Origin: Argopecten irradians
Lineage: Eukaryota > Mollusca > Bivalvia > Pectinida > Pectinidae
Reading direction: 5' to 3'
Assembly (NCBI RefSeq): GCF_041381155.1
Contig: NC_091144.1
Location: forward strand, 36,523,262-36,587,261
DNA length: 64,000 bases
Shown: piece after piece, positions 34,901 through 49,900 of the stretch
Layout: every line of letters begins with the position of its first letter
How positions within the stretch are numbered: position 1 is the first letter of the stretch
Notes under the pieces: generated by a model
The model's database searches: none
What the model was told of the DNA's origin: nothing
The model's input: only the letters and a program-made list of their open reading frames with translations
Made by a program: the position numbers and the translations under genes

Positions 34901-37900
34901 TCTACAGGTATCCTTGCTTTCCTCTATCTCGTAAACCTGACACATCCTTATATGACCCTGGCAGTTCATAGGATGTTAAACCATTCAAACCAAAATTTGC
35001 CCCTCTAGGTGATCGTGAACATTAATTACAATACAGAACAATTACTGTAATATATATTTGAATTTGTCCTCCTTCTATGTTGCATTTCTTGGCTTGTAAA
35101 TATGTTTCTCTACACAATGTATTTTGTAAAGAGTCTAATAAAATTTAAAGTTTGAATTTTTTGCATCATAAGAATTATATAGCTATAATGTAAATTATTA
35201 CTTGTAAAAGAATCATATTTATATATACCTTGTTGCTGAAGTTAAACTGCTAGATGCGTGTCCATTTTGCTTCTTGAAGATAGGCACACCATGAAATTAT
35301 CTACGTTATTCCTTTCCAAATATATTTTTCATCTTTTCCTTTTTCAATGCCTTTGTGTTATAACTTAATCCGTGTTTTTCCCGATTTTCTTAATCGCTGA
35401 TTTTGATGTCAATAGATCAGTGATATAAAAACATAATCCGTAAAATACCAGCTAATTTAACTTCCAAATATTGAATGAAAATTCAAATAGCACAGGAAAA
35501 CCTAAGAGATAAATCAAGAACTCTTTTCTGCTAACGCAAGATCTGACCAAAGTTCATAATGCTGAGTATACAGTTATCTGTCAGAATTATATCTGAAAGT
35601 ATAGTCCTTTTATTTTAATGATAATGAAAAGTTGTTATTATTTTATATCCAAAGAATTTACTAACTTTTAAAAGATTACCTCAATTTAATGTTACTCATT
35701 TTGAATTTAAAAGATGTTTTAATGGTTATGAGGGCAGATTTGAGTTTGTATGCTACTGTGAATGTTTTTATCTGAACTGTGTAAGCTGACTGTTTATAAA
35801 ATGGTACAGAGGCTGGAGACAACTCTCCATGACAATGTCTGTTGTGTATTATAAGATGGATAGAATGTGCTTATCAGTGATTCTCAGTCTCTGGTATATA
35901 TCACAATATACAATGTATATCTAACACCTAGTCAGTAGATATTATATATACACAAACACACACAGAGTGATATATTGGTATGAAAATTGATTTTATGAAT
36001 GGAATTTTTGGCTGAAGAAGTTTCGCATCACCTAGTTTTTATGGGCTTTTTAAAGATAAATATGTTGGTTATCATTTGTCAAAATCTGATTGTGATAAGA
36101 AATAGATTAGCTGATATTAAAGTCTGATTTGATTATACTGATAGTGATAATTATGAACATGTGAAGAAGCTAGGGGTCAAAGGTCTGGAGTTTGAATCCC
36201 CAATGAGTTACTTTACAGTAGGCCTGAATGTAAATATTGATATAGTGTATAACTGTATAACTGAAAGAAATGTTATACTTGGATCCTGGTTATTTCTTGA
36301 TCAATATATTCTCTTATTCACCCTTTTCCCCCACAGTGACCTCTAATGACCCACGCCACCCCCTTTACCCTCCTTGACTTTTTCCCCCACACACCTTCTC
36401 AAACGGCGTGGGTGGGAATGAAGGTCATTAGAGGTCACAAAACTCTCCTTGACCTCCACTCACCTTTACCTCCTTTACCTTTCACCCCTTCAACACTCTA
36501 TGACCTCTAATGGCTCCTACTCCCATTACAGCCCTTGACCCTTCCCCCACACACCGTCTGACCTACCCCCTTACTCTCCGTGGTCCTTTCCCTACCTATC
36601 TGAAATACTCAGCCCCAGCCCCTCCCCTTTGTATCCTGTACCTCCAAAACAAATCACTTGTATCCACATTCCCTACCTCTGCATTCATAATAATACTGTT
36701 ACCATATGTTTTCCTCTTGTCCCTAATACTTCCAGATCTCACCCTCAATATTTGTAAAACCTTCCTTTCCTCTCCATTCCCCTACTATGACATTACTAAT
36801 ATGTACTGCTCCCCATCCCTTACCTCTGAAGCCCCCCACCCCTTTACCTCTGAAGCACATTATCCTTTTACCTCTGAAGCACCCCCCACCCCTTTACCTC
36901 TGAAGCACCCCTACCCCCTTTACCTCTGAAGCACCCCCACCCCTTTACCTTTGAAGCTCCTCCACCGCCTTACCTCTGAAGCTCCCTACCCCCTTACCAT
37001 GAAGCTCCCCCACGCCCTTACCTCTGAAGCTCCCCCTCCTCCTTACCTCTGAATCTCCCACCCCTTTACCTCTAAAGCTTCCCCACCCCCTTGTCTCTGC
37101 AGCTCCCCCGGCCCCCTTACCTATAAAGCTTCCCTACTCCTTTTTCATTGCATCTTCCTCACCCTGTTACTTTTGAAACCTCCCCACCCTCTTACCTTTG
37201 AAGCCTCCTAACCCCTTACCTCTGAAGCTCCCCCACCCCCTTACCTCTAAAGCTTCCCGCCCCCTTGTCTCTGAAGCTCCCCCACCCCCTTGTCTCTGAA
37301 TCCCCCACCCCCTTACCTCTATAGCTTTCCCACCCCCTTGTCTCTGCAGCTCCCCCGGCCCCCTTACCTATGAAGCTCCCCTACTTCTTTTTCATTGCAT
37401 CTCCCTCACCCTGTTACTTTTGAAACCTCCCCACCCTCTTACCTTTGAAGCTTCCTAACCCCTTGTCTCTGAAGCTCCCCCACCCCCTTGTCTCTGAATC
37501 CCCTACCCCTTACCTCTGAAGCTCCCCCACTCCCTTGTCTCTGAATCCCCCACCCCCTTACCTCTGAAGCTCCCCTACCCCCTTGTCTCTGAATCCCCCA
37601 CCCCCTTACCTCTAAAGCTTCCAGCCCCCTTGTCTCTGAAGTTCCACCACCCCCTTCTCTCTGAATTCCCCCCCCACCCCCTTACCTCTGAAGCTCCCCT
37701 ACCCCCTTGTCTCTGAATCTCCCACCCCCTTACCTCTAAAGCTTCCCTACCCCTTGTCTCTGAAGCTCCCCTACCCCCTTTCTCTACGACCTAACAGTGA
37801 CAGGTTACTGTGCTGTATATACACACCGACTGCTACTGAGCTACATTTATCACAGCTAATTAGGGTTGACATAGGTGGCAATCCTGGATGGCATGCTGTA

Positions 37901-40900
37901 AAACCTTAACTGCTTAGTGTTTTCTATGGACACTTAGATCTTCCTATGCATAAATTAATGTACTGTCTGCACTGTTTACTGGAGAACTTGCCTATGATAA
38001 ACAGCTGTAATTTTTCAGTCAAATTAATTCATATTTTTTATATTTTTGCTTACCCAATATTTCTTGATATTAAATCCCCCAAAAAACTACTCTATGATTG
38101 TTCCATTCATGAAATACCAATCAACAACACAAAATTATATTTTGGTAAAAAAACTGCACATATTCTATATGCTTTAATTTTAACAGTATGAATTAACAGA
38201 ATGAGGCCAGTTCGTTAATGTGATATGTATAATTAGAGAGACTGTTAATTACTTGGCATGTGTATCTCTTTGGTAGGTATGTCGTTTCTCAGCTGTCACA
38301 GCAACACATACCGGGCCGGTTGATTTTCAGATGTAGGGTACGATAGCTTGTTAGCAGGTCATTACTTGGTACAATACACAAGTGAATCTACCCCTGTAAG
38401 ATGGTATTCAAGACATGAATGTTCATGAATGATTCATGAACTTTCAAGAATATTAGCAGATTGTGGTTCATGAAAATGACTCTCATTAACTCTTCATGAA
38501 GTTTTATGAATCCATGAAACATGATTGTTCATGATCAATGTGCCATTGACAGAATTAATGGTTAAAAAAGCACTGCAATCAATTATTTTTAATTCTTAAG
38601 ATGCTCCACCGCTGACAAATGGTGTTTTTTCACTATTAAACACAGGAGCAGACGATTTTGTATTTTTCATCAGTTACCATTGAAAAGTTTGAGCTTCTAA
38701 TTTTACTTCAAGTTAAATATATAAAAAATAATTAATTGCATCCCGAAAAAATTCCGTGCCGCTATATCCTATATGGAATGAAGTACTATTTCGCATGCAC
38801 CAAAGGCGAAATAAATTATTTTATATCATTTTTTTGTGTTAATTAGACATATATATACACAATTAAACACCAATTATTATTCAAATGATGAATATCATTT
38901 ATACTCTGTCGGCGGTGGAGCATCTTTAACTCAAAAGTCAAGTGATATGATGTAAATATTTCAGGAAAAGAATGTTGTCCTACTCTAGTTATTTCCCCTT
39001 TGTTTGTCTTAATAATATCATACATTAACACATTCACCCCTGAAGACACACTTAGACTCTTCTTAATCATAGACTAGACCAGTCCATTATGAAGTTTCAG
39101 GGGTGAATGAGTTAAGAAACTTTTCATAATTGTGAGATGTTTCAAGTTGCATGTGGTTTAAAGACTACATTTAACAGTTATAACCCAAGAACAAAATTAA
39201 CGAAAAAATAACCATAAGATTTATTTTATATCAAGTATCAACATTAACATTTTAAAGCATAAAATTAAAAATTAAAAGCATCACAAAGAAAAAAAATAAT
39301 GCTAAATATGTAAAATATTGTCTCTGAGAGTTGTCTCCCCTTATTAAAAAACATTATCAAAGTAAATTGTGTATAAATCTGCTTAATGCATATACAGGTG
39401 TATACATCTACATTAATGTTTGTATCTGAAAATGTTTGCAGTTTTGAAACATGGAAATGTTTTTGGAAGGAAGTGCTTTAATGCGTTCAAGTTAATGAGG
39501 TTAAAGGCCCACTACCTTTCCGGAGCAAAACATAAAGGTTTCTTAAGGAACATTAATAACATCAGAAAATATATATATACTGATGGCCTAAGATGAGGCT
39601 ACAACACCTAATATATGCGAGATTTTCTGTGTAATATATGAAAACAGTGGAGAGTCATTTCGTTGTTTTGCTGTCTGGCGCAGTGAAAATCAACTTGCAC
39701 ACGGTACTTAGGACGACGGCAGGAAACATAAGATGACCCGTGTTATGAAAATTATGTTTTAATTAAATTGTTCAGAAGGTGATGATAAATGCAGTATTAA
39801 CAGTAAGCTAATAACTTTTGCGACTCTACAAAATTATCGATCTTGTTTTACATTCCCATTTTAAAAATTAAAAGCCGTTTTGGAAAGGTAGTGGGCCTTT
39901 AACTGTAATATCTTGCCTTCAGTTTTGAAGTTTGGATCAAAATTGCTGTGTTATAGAATTAAATCAAATATACTATTAGTCCCAATATTGAAGATTCATA
40001 TCAATCAAACTACAGGTGAAATTTTAAAGCCATGAAATAAAACCATGTCACAATGTTACTGTAATCCAATCAGAGTAAGTTTTAACTCATTCATCCCTGA
40101 AATTTCATAATGGACTGGTCTAGTCTTTGATTGAGAAGAATCTAAATGCATCTTCAGGGGTGAATGAGTTAAAATATATCCCAACCACAATCCATGTACT
40201 GAAGCAGCATCAAAAACACATCACAGGCACAGTGTTGAAGCTGTGAACTTAGATCAGTTGAAGTACCAGGTAATGGTAGGTCTTGAAGTTATAGTTGATG
40301 TTGAATTATTGAATTGAAGTAATATCTTGGTTGTCTTGAAGTTACAGTTGATGTTGAACTATTGTTGAAGTACTTGAAGTTACAGTTGATGTAGAATTAT
40401 TGAACTGAAGTAATATCTTGGTTGTCTTGAAGTTACAGTTTATGTTGAATTATTGAAATGAAGTAATATCTTGGTAGTATTGAAGTTAAGTTTATGTTGA
40501 ATTATTGAATTGAAGTATTGAGTATTGGTAGTCTTGAAGTTACAGTTGGTGTGGAATTTATAATAGTTGGTAATGTCCTGGTAGTCTTGAAGCTACAGTT
40601 GATGTTAAATAAAAGTTGAAGTAATATCCCAGTAGTCAAAATTGATGTTTAATTAATGTTGAAGTAATATCCATGTAGTATGAATTCAAGTTGAAGTAAT
40701 ATCCCCGGTAGTCTTGAAGTTACAGTTGATGTTGAATTAAAGTTTAAGTTTTAAAGCATTAAAATCAAATGAAGCTGAAATTACAGTTCTGAAGCAATAT
40801 TGCGAACACTTTTAGTTCAGATGATAATTATAAATGATTGATGCAATTCACACAACTTTAAAGTAATGTCACAAAATGTTGTAATAAGAAGCATGGTAGA

Positions 40901-43900
40901 TATGAAGAAAGTTGTGGTTGAAATCGCTCCACCATTGTAGTATTAAATTTTTTAGCACGAAATCAGAGTTGAAGTGATCGAGCCAAGTAAGCGTTGACGT
41001 GCAAATTCCTAATTTCCTCACATAGTAACACAGAAACAGAGGAATCGGCACTTTTTTGCGCATCAAAGATACTGCAAAAATAGTGTTAACTAGTAGAGGG
41101 ACCCGCATCAATTAAGCATTAGTGCGTAACAAAATTAACACAATATTATTTTAACAAATTTCATGAAAAGAGAGGCAACTTTTTCCTGAATTATTATCCT
41201 GATTTAAACAGAAGGAAAGCCATTGGTCCTAGATAGAAGTACACAAAATGTTTCGTCTCGTGAGTTACGTAACTTCCAAAGTTACGACCTACCACACAAT
41301 GCCAGGTGGGGTTGTACTTTTTGTCGAAGGCCTGTTTGATGTACGCGGCGACATCTTTCTCAATTGTGTACTTATCCACTGCATCGGACGCACAGTCGGT
41401 AGCGTACTTCTGCATTTCGTCAGACATGTCACAGTTCTTGACGACGACTTTTTTATCGGTGACACCTAAGGTCTCCGCTGGAACAGCTCCTTTCACGACA
41501 GCCATTTTTTTTAAACAGGAAAAGTTTGAATATTTACGTCTGATTCAGGATTTTCGTGAATCGTAGTCAATATTTGATTCTATCAGTTTGCTGCAAGTCT
41601 CCACAAGCGTCTGATAGTCTGTTGATAAAATTCTTCATGAAGTTCCATTTACTAAATGCTTTATGGAACTTTTGCGTTACAAAATAAAATCACTTTTCTA
41701 TCCACTTCTGAGGAGAACAGCAGTGTTAAATTCCCGTTAATGTCCAGTTATGTGGTAATGACGGTCTTAATGAAACTACCAGAAGAATGATGATTGACAG
41801 TTGATATAAGCAGCCGGCCAATCTTTGCACCAAACTCTTGAGTATTTCTATAACATCACCCTGTTAGTACTGATGCAGCTTGTGTACTACTGCCTACAGT
41901 GCTATTGTCTGTGGGGAAATACACATACAGGAAACATGTATATACCCAGGAAGTAACTTAGGGCTAGGTATATATACCTGTGTCTATTAGCCACGGCTCA
42001 TAGCTGATGGGGTTGACTAGGCTAAAGAGAATGAGACTACTACACTATAGAGATGTGTACAGAGTCAGAATTACATTACTTAGCTAAAAGTCCCCCTACC
42101 CCCTCCCCATCCCCACCCCCACCCCCCTACCAATTACCAAAACACTATACACCCACCTGAATTCTAGTTCTCTAAAGCTGTTTTCCTACACACCAAATCT
42201 TGTGTGTACCCTCACCAAAAACTCTTCAGCTTTTAAGTAATTTCAAATACTCTATTGTTGCTGTTATTTGCGGAGGATTTTAAAAAATTTCTTTAATCTC
42301 ACATTAAGTTATTTTCTGCGAACTAAAATATCAGCAAATCGAATGGGAATAATGACAATTTAACCTGCAAAGGTTATACTAGTGTTGAAAGTTGACAAAC
42401 ACACAAACATTTCTCATTTGCAAAATATTTACATTGCCACTACACACACTAACACGCACCACTGGATATGCTTAAGACACCCAATGTATGTTAGAACACA
42501 ATGCATGTCAAATATATGACAACCAATACTTAATTAGCATCAAATAGGAGACTAAAATTTTCTTGCGAAATTAAACATCTACAGTCAAACCTGCCTGAGC
42601 GACCACCTCTGTATAAAGACCTTCCTTCAAGTCCCTAATAGCCATTTATAACACAATTTGACCTGTGTATAAAGACCACCTGGCTATAAAGACCATTCTT
42701 CATCTGTCCCCTTTGGTGGTCTTTATAGACAGGTTGAAATGTATAGTACAGTATTGACTTGATATTCCAATACCACTCCAAGCTTGTTGTTTTTATTATT
42801 TTAAAAATATTTTAAAGATGCTCCACCGCTGACAAATGGGTTTTTTTTCAGAAAACAGGAGCAGACGATTTAGTATTTTTCTTCAGTTGCAAAAGTTACT
42901 TACTTTACACCATTACCACCATTGAAAAGTTTGAGCTTCTAATTTTACTTTAAGTTAAAAATATGAAAAATAATTAATTGCATACCGAAAAAAATCTGTG
43001 TCACTATATCCTATATGGAATGAAGTACTATATTTATATAGCTAGTTGTGCATACACCAACGGCAAAATGAATTATTATATATTAATTTTTCTGTTAATT
43101 TGACATATATACACAATTAAACGTCAATTATTGTTCAAATGATGAATATCATTTATGCCCTGTCAGCGGTGGAGCATCTTTAAAGGGACAATTAATTCTA
43201 CGAGAACATTAAAATTTGTATATATATCGGAAAACCCCCAGTTCTAATGGAAATTAGATCAGTCGGTTTTACTGTGATATGTCAGAAAATCCCATGGTGG
43301 TGAAATGCGTGTGAAATGTTCAAACTCACTCGCTGTCTGCCATTACACATTGTGGTCGAATATCTTGTATGCCGAACCCAGTCCCTTGCTCGTAGAGTAA
43401 TGCTACTTTTGTCTAGAACAGCTCAAATCGCTCTGATAGAAGTGTGTTTACCTTATTAGGTGAATTGTCTTGCCTAAAAAATCATTATATCACCTCCACA
43501 GCGGTTATGTAGTTCATTTGTTTAATGTGCGTGACTTTGGCTCGGATATTGGTACAGCGTACATATTGTACCTGCTTAATCGTATTGATCAACGATTTGT
43601 AATTACAACGGTATCAATTAAAATACTAAACAATGACGTGGAATTTGTCAATATCTAATGTTATGTTTCATAAGAAATGTAGAACAATATATTTATGCCA
43701 TATTTTGCTTCTTGGTTATGTAAAAGAATTAGCCTGAGTGAATTGTCCCTTTAATAGAAAAAAAAAGTATTTTTCTCTAGTTACAAATGTTGCTTACTTT
43801 ACACCATTACCACCATTGGAAGTTTGAGCTTCTTATTTTGCTTCAAGATAAAAATGTGAAAAATAATTAATTGCATCCCGAAAAAGTCTGTGCCACTATG

Positions 43901-46900
43901 TCCTATATATATGGAAAGAAGTACTGATTGCATATGTACCTAAAGCAAAAGATATTATTTCATATTATTTTTCTGTTAATTAGATATATTCAGATATATA
44001 CATGATAAATATAAGACTAATTATTGTTCAAATGATGAGTATGGTTTATGCTATGATGACAGTGGAGCACATTAAAATGTCATGATAAAAACCTTTCAAA
44101 AGTACTACATCTGCATTTTCAACTGTTTTTTCTAATCTATAATAAGTACCTAGAGTACACATCTCAAAACCTCTGAATTATTTTCTACATCCGTACAGCT
44201 TCTATAGCTGCATGACGTATCTCTAGATCTCTGACACGAAAACTATCTATATATACCCCATGCCATGATCTTATCTGATAGATCCTGTGTTTCTGACATC
44301 ATCTGAACAAGTCTACAGTGTATAGATTCATGAATAGGATAATTTTAACACATTAAAACACCTGTTAAGATATATACTATTCAATTCATTTTCTGAGCTA
44401 GTCAGTTAAACACAAGCCATCCGCCTCTGAGTTTGAATCCCATGGTAGGCAGTTGCCAGATAATGATCATTGGTTGGTGGTTTTTCTCCAGGTACTCCGG
44501 CTTTTCTCCACCAACAAACATGGCATGTCCTACATGGCGATGGCTGCTAATAATATAATAGGTTGTTAAACTAATTATCCCAAACCATGTTATAGCCTTC
44601 CTCCCATAGACTTTAAAAGTGTTGGGGTAAGTTTATTGAAAAGCTTAGAAGTCAATTTTTACTGAATGTCTATGGGGTTTAATGACAAAAAATCTGGAAA
44701 CAGTTTAACATGTTTTCCGACCGACAGGAATGATGTATAGGGCTTGTTTGCTGTTAGATATAAAGTATACACATTCATTGTACTCTATTATATGTGGCAC
44801 TTACCACAGAACTCCACAGAATTTACTGAGGAACGTCTGACATTACCAACACATGTAAGCAGTGTGCTAGTGTAGCAACGAAACACGATCGAGGTGTGTG
44901 GGAGTTCTCGGTATTTTAACATCATCTTTGTTACGACTCATTATTGTCACTTAGCGGAATGCTGATGATCGGGAGGATGACTTAATTACGTTGGTTACCA
45001 TTTTAATGTGGTTTGTTTCCTTTACGTAACTCTGTCAGACTTTCTAAAAATAGAACTTGTGTTCTGTAATTTTTGCATATTTTTTTCAATAATCCATAGT
45101 AGTAATAAAATTATGTATTGTGATCTATTTAAAGCTATAGCAGTTTCTTTAAGTTTCTGATAATTAGGCAACCTGAATATTAAGACACCTGTGTAGTATG
45201 ACACATGCTTGTCTTTCTGTTAGCAATGGGATGTCACATTACCCAGGTTTGACTGTAGGTTGTTTAACGTTTCATATTAATCACTTTCGTAGATATTGAT
45301 TATGTGGTTTACAACATGGGGTAAATAACATGCTAGCAGCATGTTGGGAACTTTTGTTACAACAGTTCACATTTTAACATGCGATCATCATTAGAGAGCT
45401 GAAGTGTTAGCAGACATCTTTCTTTCATCCTCTAAGTTTGTTTATGATAAAATGGTTAACAGATTGAGCTCAATGGTCCCAGAAGGTTTTGATGCATAAT
45501 GCACTTTTGTTTATGTATTATATTACATACAACTTTCACGATTGATTTTCTTATACCCACCTCCCCTCTAACAAAAAATGGTTTCTTCTTTTTCTATAGT
45601 CTGATCGGCCTATTAAGTTTTTAAGGGGGAAGTTTGATGAATAAGGCACTTTCAGGATTGATTTTCTGATACCCACCTCTCCTCTAACACAAAATGGTTT
45701 CTTCTTCTTCTATAGTATGATCGGTCTACTATGTTTTAGGGGGGAGTCTGCACAGAGATTTACTATCTCCTGTAGCTATTTACAAGTGTTTGTGAATTGA
45801 TTTTGTGGCACATAATAAGAATACAGAGTTATTTCCTCTTCTTATTAAAGTGAGTTCAAGGTGAAACTATATTTAGATTCAAGTTTACCATCTTTTGGCT
45901 TGCTCCGATGTTTGCCTATGTTCAATCTTGCTATTCAGAAAAGAAGACGTTTATATGTTATTCTTTGGAATGTTTTTGCCAATTCTGAAGAAGTAAAATA
46001 AGATTTAACAACGATGTAAACTGAAAACGAAAATAAAGTCATCAAAAAATAAAGCAGTTCAGCATGACTAACATTGCGTCTTTAATACTGTTGGCACGTA
46101 AACAAATCGCTCAAATTTATTAGTGAAACGGAATGTTGTTATAAAGCCTATAGGAGATAGAGGTTGTGTGTATTTAAAAGGGCTTGATTTAGTGCTTTTG
46201 AACAGTAAACAATAATATCTGTTTTCTTGTCTCCCTTTTAAGTCCACTACCATCATCACCACTGAAATAAGGAAGGGAGGGTTGGGGGGGGGGGGGGTGG
46301 AGGAGGTGCATAAAGGATATTCTATATCAGTCCAGCTGTATCTTATACATCTAATCTTAGCTCAAATCCCATCTCATCCCATATCCTATCCCATCTCATT
46401 CCGCATCCCATCTTATCCTTATTCCATATCTCATATATTGTAAGTTATGGAATCATACATCTCTTACCTCATCTCATATCCCATCTCATTTCATCACATC
46501 TGCCATCTCATTTATCTCATTTGCCATCTCATTCAATTCATATTCCATCTTATTCATCTCATCTCATTTCATCTCATCTCCCATCTCATTCATCTCATAT
46601 CCCATTTCATTTCATCTCATCTTCCATCTCATTTCATCTCGTCTCTCATCTCAATTCATCTCATCTCCCATCTTATTTCATCTCATCTTTTATCTCATTC
46701 ATCTCATATCCCATCTCATTTCATCTCATCTCCCATCTCATCTCATCTTATATCCCATCCCATCTCCCATCTTATCCCATATTCCATCCTATCTCACCCA
46801 TATCTCATCTCTTATCACATCTTGTCCTATATCCCATCTCATATCCGATCCCATCTTATCAGACTTGGGTGGGATTGAATGGTTTCAGTTCATTTTTCAC

Positions 46901-49900
46901 CTCACTTGTGTCCAACTATATATTTGATTAACTTTGAGGGGAAATCTAGGCCTCTTGTTTTGGAGTATTCTCTGAAACTTGATAGAGTTAAGACTTTAAA
47001 CTGAGTGACTGATATTTCAGAGATACCTGTTCATTCGAGGACTGCTTCATCACGAGGCCAAACAAAGAAGAGTCCACTACCTCAAGTCTGCGGCTGAGTG
47101 TACATCGCGAGCAATTGTATCCTTGGAACTGTGCGAACATCCAATCAAGTCTGTCCACCAAGCCGAACAAACTACAAGGGGTAAGTACTGTCCCGACAAA
47201 GCGTTGTTATTTTTCGGGTTGATCCGTCATCTTGAAAACACATTTTGAACTTCTTCTCAAGTTCTACCGGTGCGATTTGGCTGAAACTTACCTGAAATGA
47301 TCCTGAGATGGTCCTGACAAAGTGTTGTTATTTTTTCGGGTTGATCCGAAATCCAAGATGGCCGCCACAGCCGCCATCTTGAAAACACATTTTGAACTTC
47401 TTCTCAAGTTTGCATGAAATGATCCTGACATCGTCCCGACAAAAGTAATGTTATTTTGGGTCGATCCGAAATCCAAGATGGCCGCCACAGCCGCCATCTT
47501 GAAAACACATTTTGAACTTCTTCTCAAGTCCTACCAGTGCGATTTGACTGAAACTTGCATGAAATGATCCTGACATAGTCCCGACAAAGTGTTGTTATTT
47601 TTCGGGTCGAACCGAAATCCAAGATGGCCGCCACAGCCGCCATCTTGAAAACACATTTTGAACTTCTTCTCAAGTTCTACTGGTGCAATTTGGCTGAAAC
47701 TTGCATGAAATGATCCTGACATGGTCCGACAAAGTGTTGTTATTTTTTGGGTCGATCTGAAATCCAAGATGGCAGCCACAGCCGCCATCTTGAAAACACA
47801 TTTTGAACTTCTTCTCAAGTTCTAACGGTACGATTTGGCTGAAACTTGCATGAAAAGATCTTGACATGGTCCCGACAAAGTGTTGTTATTTTTCGGGTCA
47901 ATCCGCAATCCAAGATGGCCGTCTCAGCTGCCATCTTGAAAACACATTTTGAACTTCTTCTCAAGTTCTACTGAAGGGATTTGGCTGAAACTTGCATGAA
48001 ATGATCCTGACATGGTCCCGACAAAGTGTTGTTATTTTTCGGGTCGATCTGAAATCCAAGATGGCCGCCACAGCCGCCATCTTGAAAACACATTTTGAAC
48101 TTCTTCTCAAGTTCTAACCGGTGCGATTTGGCTGAAACTTGCATGAAATGATCCTGACATCGTCCCGACAAAGTGATGTTATTTTTTCGGGTCGATCCGA
48201 AATCCAAGATGGCCGCCACAGCCGCCATCTTGAAAACACATTTTGAACTTCTTCTCAAGTCCTACCAGTGCGATTTGACTGAAACTTGCATGAAATGATC
48301 CTGACATGGTCCCGACAAAGTGTTGTTATTTTTCGGGTCGAACCGAAATCCAAGATGGCCGCCACAGCCGCCATCTTGAAAACACTTTTTGAACTTCTTC
48401 TCCAAGTTCTACCGGTGCAATTGGCTGAAACTTGCATGAAATGATCCTGACATGGTCCCGACAAAGTGTTGTTATTTTTCGGGTCGATCTGAAATCCAAG
48501 ATGGCAGCCACAGCCGCCATCTTGAAAACACATTTTGAACTTCTTCTCAAGTTCTAACGGTACGATTTGGCTGAAACTTGCATGAAAAGATCTTGACATG
48601 GTCCCGACAAAGTGTTTGTTTATTTTTCGGGTCAATCCGCAATCCAAGATGGCCGTCTCAGCTGCCATCTTGAAAACACATTTTGAACTTCTTCTCAAGT
48701 TCTACCGAAGGGATTTGGCTGAAACTTGCATGAAATGATCCTGACATGGTCCCGACAAAGTGTTGTTATTTTTCGGGTCGATCTGAAATCCAAGATGGCA
48801 GCCACAGTCTCCATCTTGAAAACACATTTTGAACTTCTTCTTTGAAGTTCTACCGGTGTAATTTGGCTGAAAACTTTCATGAAATGATCCTGACATGGTC
48901 CCAACAAAGTGTTGTTATTTTTCGAGTTGATCCAAAATCCAAGATGGCCGCCACAGCCGCCATCTTGAAAACTCATTTTGAACTTTTCAATTTCTACCAG
49001 TGTGATTTGGCTGAAACTTGCATGAAATGATCCTGACATGGTCCCGACAAAAGTGTTGTTATTTTTCGGGTCAATCCGAAATCCAAGATGGCGGTCACAG
49101 CCGCCATCTTGAAAACACATTTTGAACTTCTCCTCAAGTTCTACCGGTGCGATTTGGCTGAAACTTGCATGAAATGATCCTGACATGGTCCCGACAAAGT
49201 ATTGTTACATCTCTGGTTGATCCCAAAATCGAAGATGTACTACCATGACACTATATATCTAATTAATTTCCCTATATTTAAAGGCCCTTGGGCCTCATTG
49301 TTTGGAAATAAAATTTGTTAAAAGAAATTGAAAATGATCCTGACATGATCCTGTACAAAGTGACCACCATATATTATTTAATTTTACTATTGTCAGGGTA
49401 GTCAGATGACCGTTAAGGTCCTTTGGGCTCTTGTTAATTGTTGCTGATTAAATTTTGCTACATTCATTGTCAAGTTAATTTCTGTGAACTTTTAAAATAC
49501 CCGCATACACAATGGAAAGATTGACAAGAATGTTATCTTTTATAGCACATTACTGTTAAAAAAATTGACAGTGTGTGAAAATTTGTCTCCGAAGAGAAAA
49601 TCGCGAAAATTTCTCCTCCCAAAAAATCAAACAACTAATACAGTATTTTACATGATGTGATAATTGCTCACTGTTATCTGTACATTAGAATTTTATGTTT
49701 GTACATTTTATTGTATTTGATTAATAGATTAAACAAATAATGATTATCATAAATAGATCGGTGGGGAGACCAAAAAGCGACTCCAGACCTATAATGCTGA
49801 AGGCCAGTTTGATGATAGTCCACCTAAAGTGGGCAAGTTTGTCAGCTCTGCTGGAGCTATACTGCTAGCTTTACTGGAATCCACAGAGAAAGCCTTGGCA

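Noticed and set aside
36510-36929. 139-residue proline/threonine-rich open frame
   Set aside because: It lies in the pyrimidine-rich minisatellite; low complexity, no splice or family support.
41248-41566. Open frames antisense to the LC8 gene
   Set aside because: Shadows of the dynein light chain; no independent support.
46447-46931. Two overlapping 136-143 residue open frames
   Set aside because: Translation of the ATCTC microsatellite; repetitive HLISHLI text, no domain.
47288-49186. Several 60-160 residue antisense frames with repeated [17 protein letters not shown]
   Set aside because: Products of the 147 bp Helitron-like core; the same text recurs at 51700-52557. There is no start context or family.
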